NCBI GenBank assembly: GCA_016222825.1
Contig: JACRQF010000019.1
Location: 124,001 to 188,000, forward strand
Reading direction: 5' to 3'
From: Verrucomicrobiota bacterium
GTDB taxonomy: Bacteria > Verrucomicrobiota > Verrucomicrobiia > CAIQCK01
DNA: 64,000 bases
Part shown: in pieces, positions 1 through 8,254 of the stretch
Layout: each line of letters begins with the position of its first letter
How positions within the stretch are numbered: the first letter of the stretch is position 1
Made by a program: the position numbers and the translations under genes
Notes under the pieces: generated by a model
Told to the model about the DNA's origin: nothing
What the model saw: only the letters and a program-made list of their open reading frames with translations
Database searches by the model: none

Positions 1-1
1 A

Positions 2-3000
2 CCGCGGCTGCCGCTGGTCGGGAATTGCGATGGACAGCGGGTGATTCACTGGCCTGCGGCGTGGATCGCGATGCTTCAGATCGTCATGATTGTTGGTGTG
101 CTGTGGTTTGCGGGAGCCAGCGCATCCATCATCGCTTTCATCACCTTCCTTCTCCTGCTGAAACTGGCGATCTCGCTGCTTCGAGGTTGGGCGATGCCGC
201 TGGAACAGTTGTCCAAGTTGGATCCACAGGCCGCTGCCAGTGCGCGGCATCGCGGACGCAAGTTGTTCTGGGAGATTTTGATTGGCGTGGCGATCGCACT
301 GGCCCTGCGCACATGGGTCGTCGCGCCGTATTATGCCGCGTCGGATGTTGTCGCGCCGGAGATTCCACGGCAGAGCTACGTCTTGGTTTACAAACTGGCC
401 CACGCCTACGCGCCCGGCGATATCATCGTCTATAAAGCGGACGGCAAGGCCGTGCTCGGTCGCGTGGCACAGGCGGGGCCGTCGAATGGCGCGCTCCAGA
501 TCGAGCGGCGCAACCAATCGCCCCAGTCCGTTCCCCTATCCAGCATCGTCGGCAAGGTGATCTTCAACACGCGGGCCGCCGCTCACTCGGTTGGGCCGCC
601 TAGCATGTCGCAGCAAGCCACTGCCGGTCCCGGCATCTCAATGGCGAAAGGAGGGCGCGGCAGGGCCGTCATCGAGGGTCGTGGTGCGCCGGGTGGAAGG
701 CTCGTTTTTCAGGTCGGCAAAGGCTCTCTGAGCTGTGATTTTGTCAACGACTCACCCTTTACGGCCACCATTGAGCGCGAGTGGTGGGGAGGGGGACTGA
801 GCTTCTTCGTCAAGGATTCCTGCGGCAACGTGCTCCTGACCCTCAGCGGCAGCAGGGTTGGACCCATGATCGAGCATCAACGGGGCCGGGTTGTCTTCCG
901 CGAAGGCACACCGTCGCCCGAACCGGACGGCTCGTATGTCCTCGGCGAGTTCCGGCCTGAAACCGGCGCGCCGTTGCCCATCGCAGTGCGCATCCAGAAG
1001 GGCCAGGACGCGCATGTATCTGTGGCGTCAGAGAAGTGGGAGGTCGCAACAACGCTGGTAGAACAACAGGAGATGATGAAGGTGGTGAAATCAGTCACCT
1101 TCTCGCCGGATGGGAAGCGGTTGTTCAGCGGCAATTTCGGAGGGGAGATCAAGGTTTGGGACACGAACACTCGCAAGGTCCTGGTGTCTTTTGCAGGTCA
1201 TAAGGACGGGAAGAGTTGCATGGTGCTCGCGGTGTCACCATCGGGAGACGTGTTGGCGTCGGGTGCAGGCCCTGTTCCCGGCGAGGCAAAGCTTTGGGAT
1301 GCTCGGACCCTGCAACTGCGGGCGACGCTTCCATATCCCCGGCCGGTCTATAGCTTGGCGTTCTCACGCGATTCCGAGTTGATCGCGGCAGCGGGAGAAA
1401 ATGATGTCTATATCTGGAGTGTGCGGGACGGACAGCAAAAACGTAAGTTGACGGTCGGGATGTGGCCGATTACGGGACTGGCGTTTTCCCCGGATGCGCG
1501 CGTCCTTTACGTTGGCGGATGGCCAGACATGGGCGGGGGCAGGCCCGCTGCCAGTTCCGGGATTGTTCGTGCATGGGACTGTGCGACCGGGGCGAACCTC
1601 GGCGAAATGGCACTTCCCCATCCGGTTGCGGGCATTGACCTGAGCAAAGACGGCCGCACGCTTGCCGTGGGTGCGGTCGCTCTGCATGTCCTCGACCTTG
1701 TTATGGAAAACGGCCGCATTAGGTTTAACCAACGCTTTTCCGCTTTGGAACAGGAAGCGGGTATCGTTAAGGAACAATTCGGTCAGGTTGCCGTCAGTCC
1801 TAACGGCGACATCGTCGCTGGCGCAGCCAGTAGCCCCGGCCCGCTCGCGGCTGAAGCCGGCCACGTTGCTCTCTTCGCTTTGCGGGACGGCCGCAGAATC
1901 GCGCGACTCCAAACGCCAAGGCGGGCAAAAGGCGACACTGAGGCCGGCGACTATAACATCAATGCGGTTGCCTTTTCGCCCGATGGAAAGCTGCTTGCCT
2001 CGGGCGGCAAGGAACGCATCGTAACGCTGTGGATGGCGCCGCCCGCCACTGCCCCGCTTTCAGCACCGTCACATCTCAGTTCCGGCGCGGGCATCACGCG
2101 TGTGGTGGATGGCGGACGCGGGAAGCTCATTGAGGGCTGGGGATCGCCGGACGCACGGATCGTCTTCACGTTCGGCGAGCAAGGAAACGTTCACGCCGGT
2201 TTCCTGAACAACAGCCATTTCATCGGTGTCATCGAGCATCCGCTCTTTGGCGACGGGATTAATTGCCAGGTCAAGGATGCGCTGGGCAATATCCTCTTTA
2301 GCGTGGGCAACAATAAGTTTGGGAACAAGCGCGGCCGGTTTGTCTTCCGCGAAGGCACGCTGAGGGCGGAACCCGACGGCTCGTATGTCATCGGCGAGTT
2401 CCGGCCTGAAGGTGGCAAGCCGTGGCCGATCACGGTGCGTTTGGAACGGCGTGCAGCAGCAAGAGCGCTGGCGGATACCAAACTCGAAGTGCTCCGCGTG
2501 CAACTCCGCCAAGCCCAGGAAGCTGCGACTTTGGCGGAGGCCCAGTTCAAGGCAGGAATGCTTGACGCTGCCAAGTTTCAAGCGGCGAAAGACAATGTGG
2601 CGTTGCTGCAAGCCGAAATCGGCGGCGACCCCGTGCAAGTCGCCCGTGTGCGGCTGGCGGCTGCGGAGCACCTGCTTCAAATCCTCGAGGCCCAACACAA
2701 GGCGGGGGTCGTGGCCGCGCCCGACTATCAGGCGGCCAAGAACGCGGTGGAATTGCGGCAAGCCGAGTTGCGTGCCGTTGAAGCTGAGGCCTCGCCAACC
2801 GCCGTGCCGGACTCGAGGCCGCCTGCCGATGCGAAGCCAGCGCCGCGGCTACAATTCCGTCTCGTCGCCGACGCCGGCGATAACGCGCCCGCCGACGCGC
2901 TCCCCGATCCCGGGAGCAAGGAGACATTGCGTGTTCGCAGAGAAATCCTGCTCGACGAGACGGCGGTGGCCCGCGCGTCGGTCGTGGTCTCGCCGACGGC

Positions 3001-3772
3001 GCGTTCGGCCGTCTCGGTGGAGGTTGAGTTCAACCAAACTGGCGCAAAGCGGTTCGCCGAAATTACCAGTGCGAACATCGGCAAACGGCTGGCAGTGGTC
3101 TTCGACGGCAAAGTGGTTTCCGCGCCGACGATCCGCTCCGTGATTCGCGACAAGGCCGTCATCACGGGCAACTTCACCGCCGTCGAGGTCGCCGAGGCGA
3201 TTGTGAACGCGCTCAACGCGGGCAAGGAAAAGTCGCTTCCAGGCGCCGACCTGACTCAGGATGTGGTGAAAGACCTCCAGCCGGACGGCTCGATCCGGTT
3301 CAAGCTGGCCGTCACGCAACGCAACACGACCGGCGAACCGCTGAGCGCACTTCGCCTCTACAACTCCGATTATATTCACGTGGACAAGCTCACGGACGCG
3401 CAAGGGAGGGAGTTCAGATTCTCTGTTACGCGCACGGGCAAAATGACCTTGCGTTACGATGCGCCGCTGGCGGAGCCAGTGAAGCCGGGTGCGGAGTTCT
3501 CCTATGTCATGGAGGGAACGGAAACCGGCTTGGTGAAGCGACTGCCGCAGCCGGGCGAGTTCGAATACGTCACGCGCCACTGGCCGGGCGCTATCCGCAC
3601 GCGCCGCATTGAGCATCATCTGCTGCCCGCTGGCGCGCGGCTGCTCAGCAAGACGCCCGCTGACATGATCGAGCGCACGCGCGACGGACGCATTGAGTTG
3701 TTCATTGACCGGATGATCCCTGCAGGCGACAGCTTGGAGATCAGCTACCGTTGGGCGAAACAAGGAGACTAG
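2..3772 (+). CDS. Chimeric membrane protein: signal-peptidase-like N-terminus, WD40 propeller, SecD-type head domain (5' partial)
   Basis: The reading frame is open to the window edge, so the true start lies upstream; the first in-window start is a GTG at 41, and residues are counted from it. Two hydrophobic segments (about 8-50 and 78-95) are followed by a region resembling the S26 signal-peptidase core (residues about 98-180, with GDIIVYKADG), but the lysine expected before RV is a glycine (LGRVAQAG), so it may be catalytically dead. Two copies of a roughly 115-residue module (about 202-320 and 692-802, each with FREGT..EPDGSYV.GEFRPE) flank WD40 repeats (about 347-665; SVTFSPDGK, AFSPDGKLLASGG). 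Then come a charged coiled coil (805-916), a SecD/SecF P1-head-like domain (966-1060; SAPTIRSVI, AVITGNFT) and a C-terminal beta-rich domain. The role is unknown; stress sensing at the membrane is a guess. A sigma factor lies about 2.5 kb downstream. Confidence 0.75.
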   Translation, partial: PRLPLVGNCDGQRVIHWPAAWIAMLQIVMIVGVLWFAGASASIIAFITFLLLLKLAISLLRGWAMPLEQLSKLDPQAAASARHRGRKLFWEILIGVAIALALRTWVVAPYYAASDVVAPEIPRQSYVLVYKLAHAYAPGDIIVYKADGKAVLGRVAQAGPSNGALQIERRNQSPQSVPLSSIVGKVIFNTRAAAHSVGPPSMSQQATAGPGISMAKGGRGRAVIEGRGAPGGRLVFQVGKGSLSCDFVNDSPFTATIEREWWGGGLSFFVKDSCGNVLLTLSGSRVGPMIEHQRGRVVFREGTPSPEPDGSYVLGEFRPETGAPLPIAVRIQKGQDAHVSVASEKWEVATTLVEQQEMMKVVKSVTFSPDGKRLFSGNFGGEIKVWDTNTRKVLVSFAGHKDGKSCMVLAVSPSGDVLASGAGPVPGEAKLWDARTLQLRATLPYPRPVYSLAFSRDSELIAAAGENDVYIWSVRDGQQKRKLTVGMWPITGLAFSPDARVLYVGGWPDMGGGRPAASSGIVRAWDCATGANLGEMALPHPVAGIDLSKDGRTLAVGAVALHVLDLVMENGRIRFNQRFSALEQEAGIVKEQFGQVAVSPNGDIVAGAASSPGPLAAEAGHVALFALRDGRRIARLQTPRRAKGDTEAGDYNINAVAFSPDGKLLASGGKERIVTLWMAPPATAPLSAPSHLSSGAGITRVVDGGRGKLIEGWGSPDARIVFTFGEQGNVHAGFLNNSHFIGVIEHPLFGDGINCQVKDALGNILFSVGNNKFGNKRGRFVFREGTLRAEPDGSYVIGEFRPEGGKPWPITVRLERRAAARALADTKLEVLRVQLRQAQEAATLAEAQFKAGMLDAAKFQAAKDNVALLQAEIGGDPVQVARVRLAAAEHLLQILEAQHKAGVVAAPDYQAAKNAVELRQAELRAVEAEASPTAVPDSRPPADAKPAPRLQFRLVADAGDNAPADALPDPGSKETLRVRREILLDETAVARASVVVSPTARSAVSVEVEFNQTGAKRFAEITSANIGKRLAVVFDGKVVSAPTIRSVIRDKAVITGNFTAVEVAEAIVNALNAGKEKSLPGADLTQDVVKDLQPDGSIRFKLAVTQRNTTGEPLSALRLYNSDYIHVDKLTDAQGREFRFSVTRTGKMTLRYDAPLAEPVKPGAEFSYVMEGTETGLVKRLPQPGEFEYVTRHWPGAIRTRRIEHHLLPAGARLLSKTPADMIERTRDGRIELFIDRMIPAGDSLEISYRWAKQGD

Positions 3773-3778
3773 CACGAC

Positions 3779-4027
3779 ATGGCAGCAGAACATCGCTTTC
3801 TCAAATTCATCCTCCCGGCCAAGGCGTTCGCCGCAGTCAGGGCGGGGACCAAAGAGTGGCTCGCGGAGTGTCCCTGTGGCCACAAGCGCGACATCTGGGA
3901 TTCCGGCGGCGTGCGCTACAAAGCGGCGGGCGAACCGCGGTGCCTTGGCTATTGCCCCGCCTGCCGCAAGAACACGATGCACAAGATTCGAAAGAAGACG
4001 GAAGCCGAGAAGCGAGAGATTCCATGA
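3779..4027 (+). CDS. Small cysteine-cluster (zinc-ribbon-like) protein
   Basis: An 82-residue protein with cysteines at 31, 33, 55, 59 and 62 (CPCG and YCPAC), arranged like a small zinc ribbon, and a lysine/arginine-rich tail. A Shine-Dalgarno sequence (aaggag) just before the stop of the upstream gene is well placed for this ATG, which begins 7 bases after that stop, so it is probably co-transcribed with the chimeric membrane protein. I do not recognise a family. Metal or nucleic-acid binding is inferred only from the Cys pattern and basic tail. Confidence 0.6.
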   Translation: MAAEHRFLKFILPAKAFAAVRAGTKEWLAECPCGHKRDIWDSGGVRYKAAGEPRCLGYCPACRKNTMHKIRKKTEAEKREIP

Positions 4028-4149
4028 GGAATCCCATGAGCAACAAGCTGCGCTTCACGGCGGACCTCGTCTGCCTTGTCGGCATCAACAGCGACATCGC
4101 AAAAAGTCGTCGGAGCTTTCTGGAGCCAATCCCGTCTAACTCGCCATGA
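4024..4149 (+). CDS. Possible 41-residue translationally coupled peptide
   Basis: A short frame starting MRNPMSNKLRF uses an ATG that overlaps the upstream stop (ATGA at 4024) and ends in a stop that overlaps the next start (ATGA at 4146). It therefore links the Cys-cluster gene to the HAF-repeat gene with no gap. Two ATGA junctions in a row suggest translational coupling, but the peptide has no recognisable domain and the frame could be chance. An alternative start is the ATG at 4036. Confidence 0.3.
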   Translation: MRNPMSNKLRFTADLVCLVGINSDIAKSRRSFLEPIPSNSP

Positions 4150-5801
4150 AACCGCTGATCGCTGCCATCGGGTTCGTGTTGTTGTTCTTTGGGTGCGCTT
4201 CCGCCGAGCCGCTTGTCCCCCATTCATGGACGAATAAGGCTGGCGGAACTGAAACCAGCAACTCGTTTGGCATCTACCTCACGGCCGAACCGGTGGACAA
4301 ACGATACGGCTATGCCAGGACAGATTTCTCTCACGTGCGGCTGGCGGAGTCTCCCCTCATCTCGCAGGCGGATATCGTGAGCTACAACTGGACAGAGCAT
4401 TCCATGCGGCTGCGTCCGGAAGCGATGGCCAGAATCCCGCGCCCGCCCGTCGAGGGCACGCCGTTCGTGGTGATCGCCAACGGGGAGCGTATCTACATGG
4501 GCGTGTTCATGAGTTGCGAGTCATCCATGACATGCGCAGTTCCCGCCATCACGGTGAATCGGCGGCTGGTGGTTGAAAGTCAGCCGCCCGACGTTCTGGT
4601 GATCGAACGGGCTTACCCGACGGGTCTATTGGGCGCTGGTCTGGGTCCGCGCGATGACCCGCGAATTAAGGCGGCGCTGGCGGCCTTGAACAAGCTGCAC
4701 GACCCCGGCGTGCCGACGCCAATTAGAAGTTTATCCTTCTTCAGCGGCGTGGGCGTGCTGCCCGGCTTCACCGAAAGCCGCGCGCTCGCAGTCTCCGCTG
4801 ATGGCAAGGTGGTGGTGGGCTGTTGCCAGACCAACGACGGGGGAGGGTCAACAACACAAGCGTTTCGCTGGACCGCCGCGGGCGGCATCGTCAGCCTCGG
4901 CAAACTGTCGGACGAGTTTCCGGGCAGCATCGCCCACGCGGTCTCCGCCGACGGCTTGGTGATCGTTGGCGAAAGCAACTACCGCCGGTCGGCGGCCACG
5001 CGGGCGTTTCGCTGGACGGCGGCGGGCGGGATGGGCGGCATCCGCTACGGGGCCGACGATATCAGCAGTGTCGCTCATGGTGTTTCCGCGGACGGGTCGG
5101 TGGTCGTGGGGATGTCCATGTCGCAGCGCGGCGATATCGGCTTTCGCTGGACCACCGCGGGCGGCGCGGTGGACATCGGCTCACTGTCCAATTGCACCCA
5201 TACTGCCGCCTATGCTGTTTCCGCCGACGGCTCGGTGATCGTCGGCGACAGCGGCAACGACAGATTCGGCCGCAATGGCTGGCCCTTCCGCTGGACGGCC
5301 GACGGCGGCATGATGAAGCTCGGCGTATCGGCAAAGTGGAACGCTGCTGCACGCGCTGTCTCCGGCGATGGCAAGGTGGTGGCGGGGATGTCGGGCTACA
5401 AGGCCTTCCGCTGGACGGCCACCGGCGGCAAGACCGAGCTTTGGCCTTTCACCAGCGGAGCCAATGCCGCTTCGCACGACGGCGCGGTGGTCGTGGGCTG
5501 GCTGCACTGGCCTTCGCGTCGGCGCGCGCCGTCGCACGGCTGCCTGGTCTGGGACAGCGTGAACGGCGGGCGCGATCTGCAGTCGCTGCTTCGCGACCAC
5601 TACAAGTTGGACTTGACCCGATGGGGTCTGGAGTTCGCCACTGGCATTTCCGCCGACGGATTGACCATCGTGGGGGTGGGCCGCCGCGGCGAGAAACCCG
5701 GAGAGGGACATACCGAAGGCTGGGTCGTGCATTTGAACAAGCCGTTGAATCGTCCCGGCATCAAATCGCTCGGATGGGAAGATCGCGACCGTTTCAGATA
5801 A
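4146..5801 (+). CDS. Secreted HAF-repeat protein
   Basis: A 551-residue protein with a clear signal peptide (hydrophobic stretch ending FFGCASA, about residue 20; the Cys could also make it a lipoprotein). From about residue 210 to 540 it carries at least seven repeats of the HAF extracellular type, each built on SADG..VVG......AFRWTA.GG...LG. This predicts a beta-propeller-like surface or extracellular protein. The N-terminal 200 residues are unassigned. The ATG overlaps the preceding short frame. HAF proteins have no defined biochemical activity, so only location and fold are inferred. Confidence 0.8.
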   Translation: MKPLIAAIGFVLLFFGCASAEPLVPHSWTNKAGGTETSNSFGIYLTAEPVDKRYGYARTDFSHVRLAESPLISQADIVSYNWTEHSMRLRPEAMARIPRPPVEGTPFVVIANGERIYMGVFMSCESSMTCAVPAITVNRRLVVESQPPDVLVIERAYPTGLLGAGLGPRDDPRIKAALAALNKLHDPGVPTPIRSLSFFSGVGVLPGFTESRALAVSADGKVVVGCCQTNDGGGSTTQAFRWTAAGGIVSLGKLSDEFPGSIAHAVSADGLVIVGESNYRRSAATRAFRWTAAGGMGGIRYGADDISSVAHGVSADGSVVVGMSMSQRGDIGFRWTTAGGAVDIGSLSNCTHTAAYAVSADGSVIVGDSGNDRFGRNGWPFRWTADGGMMKLGVSAKWNAAARAVSGDGKVVAGMSGYKAFRWTATGGKTELWPFTSGANAASHDGAVVVGWLHWPSRRRAPSHGCLVWDSVNGGRDLQSLLRDHYKLDLTRWGLEFATGISADGLTIVGVGRRGEKPGEGHTEGWVVHLNKPLNRPGIKSLGWEDRDRFR

Positions 5802-5833
5802 TCGAAAACGAAACCATGAAAGGAGCAGCAAAC

Positions 5834-6247
5834 ATGAAGAGTCTTATTGCAATCCTGCTGGCCGCGACGACGCTCGCAACCATCGCGCTGGCCGCCGAAG
5901 ACAAACCCGTCACTGTCCAAAACATGCCGCCGTCGGTGGTCAAGACCGTGCCGCAGGCCGGTGACACCGCGGTGGACCCGGCGTTGAAGGAGATCAGCGT
6001 CACGTTCAGCAAAGACATGAAAACCGACCGAATGTGGGCCATCTGCCAAATCTCCGACGAGACATTCCCGCAAAAGGGTGACGGCAACATCCACTACCTC
6101 ACCGACAAGCGCACGTGCGTGTTTCCCGTGAAACTCCAGCCAGGCAAGACCTACGTGCTCTGGTTCAATCGCGGCAAGTTCAACAGCTTTCGTGACACAG
6201 CCAACAACCCGGCCGTGCCGTATATGCTGGTGTTCCAGACAAAGTAG
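5834..6247 (+). CDS. Secreted Ig-like (Big_5/SbsA-type) domain protein
   Basis: A 137-residue protein starting at the ATG preceded by aaggag (about 9 bases upstream); in-frame upstream ATGs lack this spacing. A signal peptide (LLAATTLATIALAA) precedes a single domain with the typical Big_5 opening (SVVKTVPQAGDTAVDP, then ISVTFSKDM) and the closing pattern YVLWFN..KFNSFRDTANNPA. Such domains are structural modules of envelope proteins. The TAG stop codon is part of the palindromic element that follows, so that insertion may have set the C-terminus. Confidence 0.75.
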   Translation: MKSLIAILLAATTLATIALAAEDKPVTVQNMPPSVVKTVPQAGDTAVDPALKEISVTFSKDMKTDRMWAICQISDETFPQKGDGNIHYLTDKRTCVFPVKLQPGKTYVLWFNRGKFNSFRDTANNPAVPYMLVFQTK

Positions 6248-6311
6248 TCGCGTCACTCCGTGACGCGACCATCAGAATTATCATTTCTGCGTCACGGAGT
6301 GACGCGGCTAC
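6244..6311. repeat. Double-palindrome dispersed element, copy 1
   Basis: Two inverted copies of a roughly 23-base unit (outer ends gtagtcgcg and cgcggctac) are separated by about 18 A/T-rich bases. Each unit is itself a hairpin: cgcgtcac, loop tcc, gtgacgcg on the left and its inverse on the right. The element fills the whole gap between the Ig-like gene (whose TAG stop it supplies) and the sigma-factor start at 6313. Related copies lie at 13562-13626 and 38383-38407. Confidence 0.85.
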
Positions 6312-6312
6312 G

Positions 6313-7056
6313 ATGAATCCCGACGCCAACACAACTTCGCCCGCCGCCGACGCGGGCTTCGTCACCACGCGCTGGACACACGTGCTCTTGGCCGGGCGCA
6401 AGAACTCGCCGCAGGCGGACGTCGCGTTGGAGGAACTCTGCCGTTGTTACTGGTATCCGCTCTATGCCTACGTCCGCCGTCACGGCCACTCGAAGGAGGA
6501 TGCGGAAGACCTCACGCAGACTTTCTTCGAGCGGTTCCTCCAGAAGAACTATCTCGAAGGCTTGAGCGCCGAGCGCGGGCGGTTCCGGGCATTTCTGCTG
6601 GCGTCGCTGAAACACTTCCTCGCCAACGAATGGGACCGCGCCGGCAGACAGAAGCGCGGCGCGCACGCCACCCATCTCTCGCTCGACTGGCGCGGCGCCG
6701 ACACGCGCTACCGGCTCGACCTCCGCGACGATCTCAGCCCGGACACGCTCTACGACCGCGCGTGGGCCGTGGCGTTGCTGGAGCGCGTCGTGGGGCGGCT
6801 CCGCGATGAGTGCGCTGCCGACGGCAAGGCGGAGCTGTTCACACAACTGAAGCCGCTGTTGATGGCTGACAAGACGACGATCTCCTATCCCCAGGCTTCC
6901 GCGGCGCTGGGCATCTCGGAGGAGGCGGCGCGAGTGGCGGTGCATCGCTTGCGCCGGCGTTACCGCGCGCTGTTGCGCGAGGAGATCGCCCAGACGTTGG
7001 CCGAGCCGGCGCAGGTCCAGGAGGAGATGCGCGCGCTGTTTGCCGCGTTCGGATAG
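6313..7056 (+). CDS. ECF-type RNA polymerase sigma factor
   Basis: A 247-residue sigma-70 family protein. The opening FVTTRWTHVLLAG is typical of the large ECF groups of planctomycetes and verrucomicrobia. The region-2 helix includes SKEDAEDLTQTFFERFL (about residues 57-73), and region 4 is a helix-turn-helix near the C-terminus (YPQASAALGISEEAARVAVH, followed by RLRRRYR). It directs RNA polymerase to a regulon that cannot be named here. No anti-sigma factor or Ser/Thr kinase is adjacent in the window; the chimeric membrane protein upstream could be a partner, which is speculation. The start is placed right after the palindromic element, with no clear ribosome-binding site. Confidence 0.85.
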   Translation: MNPDANTTSPAADAGFVTTRWTHVLLAGRKNSPQADVALEELCRCYWYPLYAYVRRHGHSKEDAEDLTQTFFERFLQKNYLEGLSAERGRFRAFLLASLKHFLANEWDRAGRQKRGAHATHLSLDWRGADTRYRLDLRDDLSPDTLYDRAWAVALLERVVGRLRDECAADGKAELFTQLKPLLMADKTTISYPQASAALGISEEAARVAVHRLRRRYRALLREEIAQTLAEPAQVQEEMRALFAAFG

Positions 7057-7104
7057 GCGGGACGGGCTTCCGTCAAGCAAGCTCTATCGAAAAGATGTGG
7101 AAGC

Positions 7105-7133
7105 TCGACGGAGTGTGATCGCACCCATATACT
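7105..7133 (+). promoter_or_regulatory. Candidate sigma-70-like promoter
   Basis: tcgacg at 7105-7110 and tatact at 7128-7133 with 17 bases between them, about 35 bases upstream of the LTxxQ protein start at 7169. The -35 match is moderate. Confidence 0.4.
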
Positions 7134-7168
7134 GGCTGCGGATTGGAAGTAGCTGAAAGGAAACCCGT

Positions 7169-8071
7169 ATGAGAATTGCGTTGTATGTCACGCTGGGCGG
7201 TTTGCTCGCCATCGCTCTTGCGCTCACGCTGCGTTTGACCATGGTCAAACCAGTCGCTTCGCCCGCACCCGCACCAGAGCAACCCCGCGCGGCGGCCGCG
7301 ACGCCGCATCCGGCCAAGCTCCAGCACATGCTCGCCCAGCAGAGCAACGAAATCCGCCGGTTGAAGAAAGAGAAGTCGGCGCTGATGTCTGAGATAGAGC
7401 GGCAAGTGACCGACCTGGCCAAGCCAGAGCCGCCTGCCGGTGCTGGCGCCGCCGGGCCGCGACCGGCGGGCATGGGCAAGATGATCGCCGTGGCAGTCCG
7501 GCAGCAGGCGGAGATGAAAATGGCCGCGCTGAAATCCCGCCTGCACCTGACCGACGAACAAGCCGCCGCCGTCCAGGAATTGCTGAAGAAGCAAACCGAC
7601 CAAAGCGTGGAGATGGCCTCGAAGATGTTCGAGGGCAAGCTGACCGCGGAGGACATGAAATCACGCCCAACGTTCGACTTCGAGGGGCAACTCAAGCAGG
7701 TCCTCACCCCCGACCAGTGGACAGGCTATCAACAATACAAGACCGAGGAGCAGCGCCAGCAAATCCAGATGGCGAGCCAGGCGGAGATGATGCAACTCTC
7801 GCCAATGCTCCAGCTCAGCGCGCAGCAGCAGGAACAGGTCGGCGGCATCCTCCAGCAGCAATACCAGCAGATGATCACTCAACAGTCCGACGCCAGCATG
7901 CCGACTCCGGGCAACTTCCAGCGTATGGACCAGATGCTCGACGCCAAGAAGGAAGCCCTCCGCGCCGTGCTGACGCCGGAACAGATGCAGAGCTACGATA
8001 AATTCGTCGAGAGCCAGCGCGAGATGATCAAGTCCATGATCCCGCAGAGCCAGCCGTCGCCGACTCCGTGA
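7169..8071 (+). CDS. Membrane-anchored LTxxQ (Spy/CpxP-like) protein
   Basis: A 300-residue protein with one N-terminal transmembrane segment (residues 3-25), a proline/alanine linker, a coiled coil (about 48-75) and two to three helical LTxxQ-like motifs: LTDEQAA (about 128), LTPDQW (about 178) and LTPEQMQ (about 270). Such motifs occur in periplasmic Spy/CpxP-type chaperones and metal-stress proteins, so an envelope-stress or chaperone role is plausible but unproven. Glutamine content is high. The start has a good ribosome-binding site (gaaagga). Confidence 0.7.
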   Translation: MRIALYVTLGGLLAIALALTLRLTMVKPVASPAPAPEQPRAAAATPHPAKLQHMLAQQSNEIRRLKKEKSALMSEIERQVTDLAKPEPPAGAGAAGPRPAGMGKMIAVAVRQQAEMKMAALKSRLHLTDEQAAAVQELLKKQTDQSVEMASKMFEGKLTAEDMKSRPTFDFEGQLKQVLTPDQWTGYQQYKTEEQRQQIQMASQAEMMQLSPMLQLSAQQQEQVGGILQQQYQQMITQQSDASMPTPGNFQRMDQMLDAKKEALRAVLTPEQMQSYDKFVESQREMIKSMIPQSQPSPTP

Positions 8072-8254
8072 GGCCGGCGGTTTGTTTGAACTTGCCGATG
8101 GCCGCGGCTCGGCGTTCATATCCAACGCGTGGCGCCGCAGTGCAGTCCTTTGCCGAAGCGAAGGCCGCTCTCAACTTCCGGCAGTTTGCGCTTTCAAAGG
8201 ACCGTCGCTTCCATTACGAACAGACAGACAGATAAAGCAGAAGCCGATGACGTT

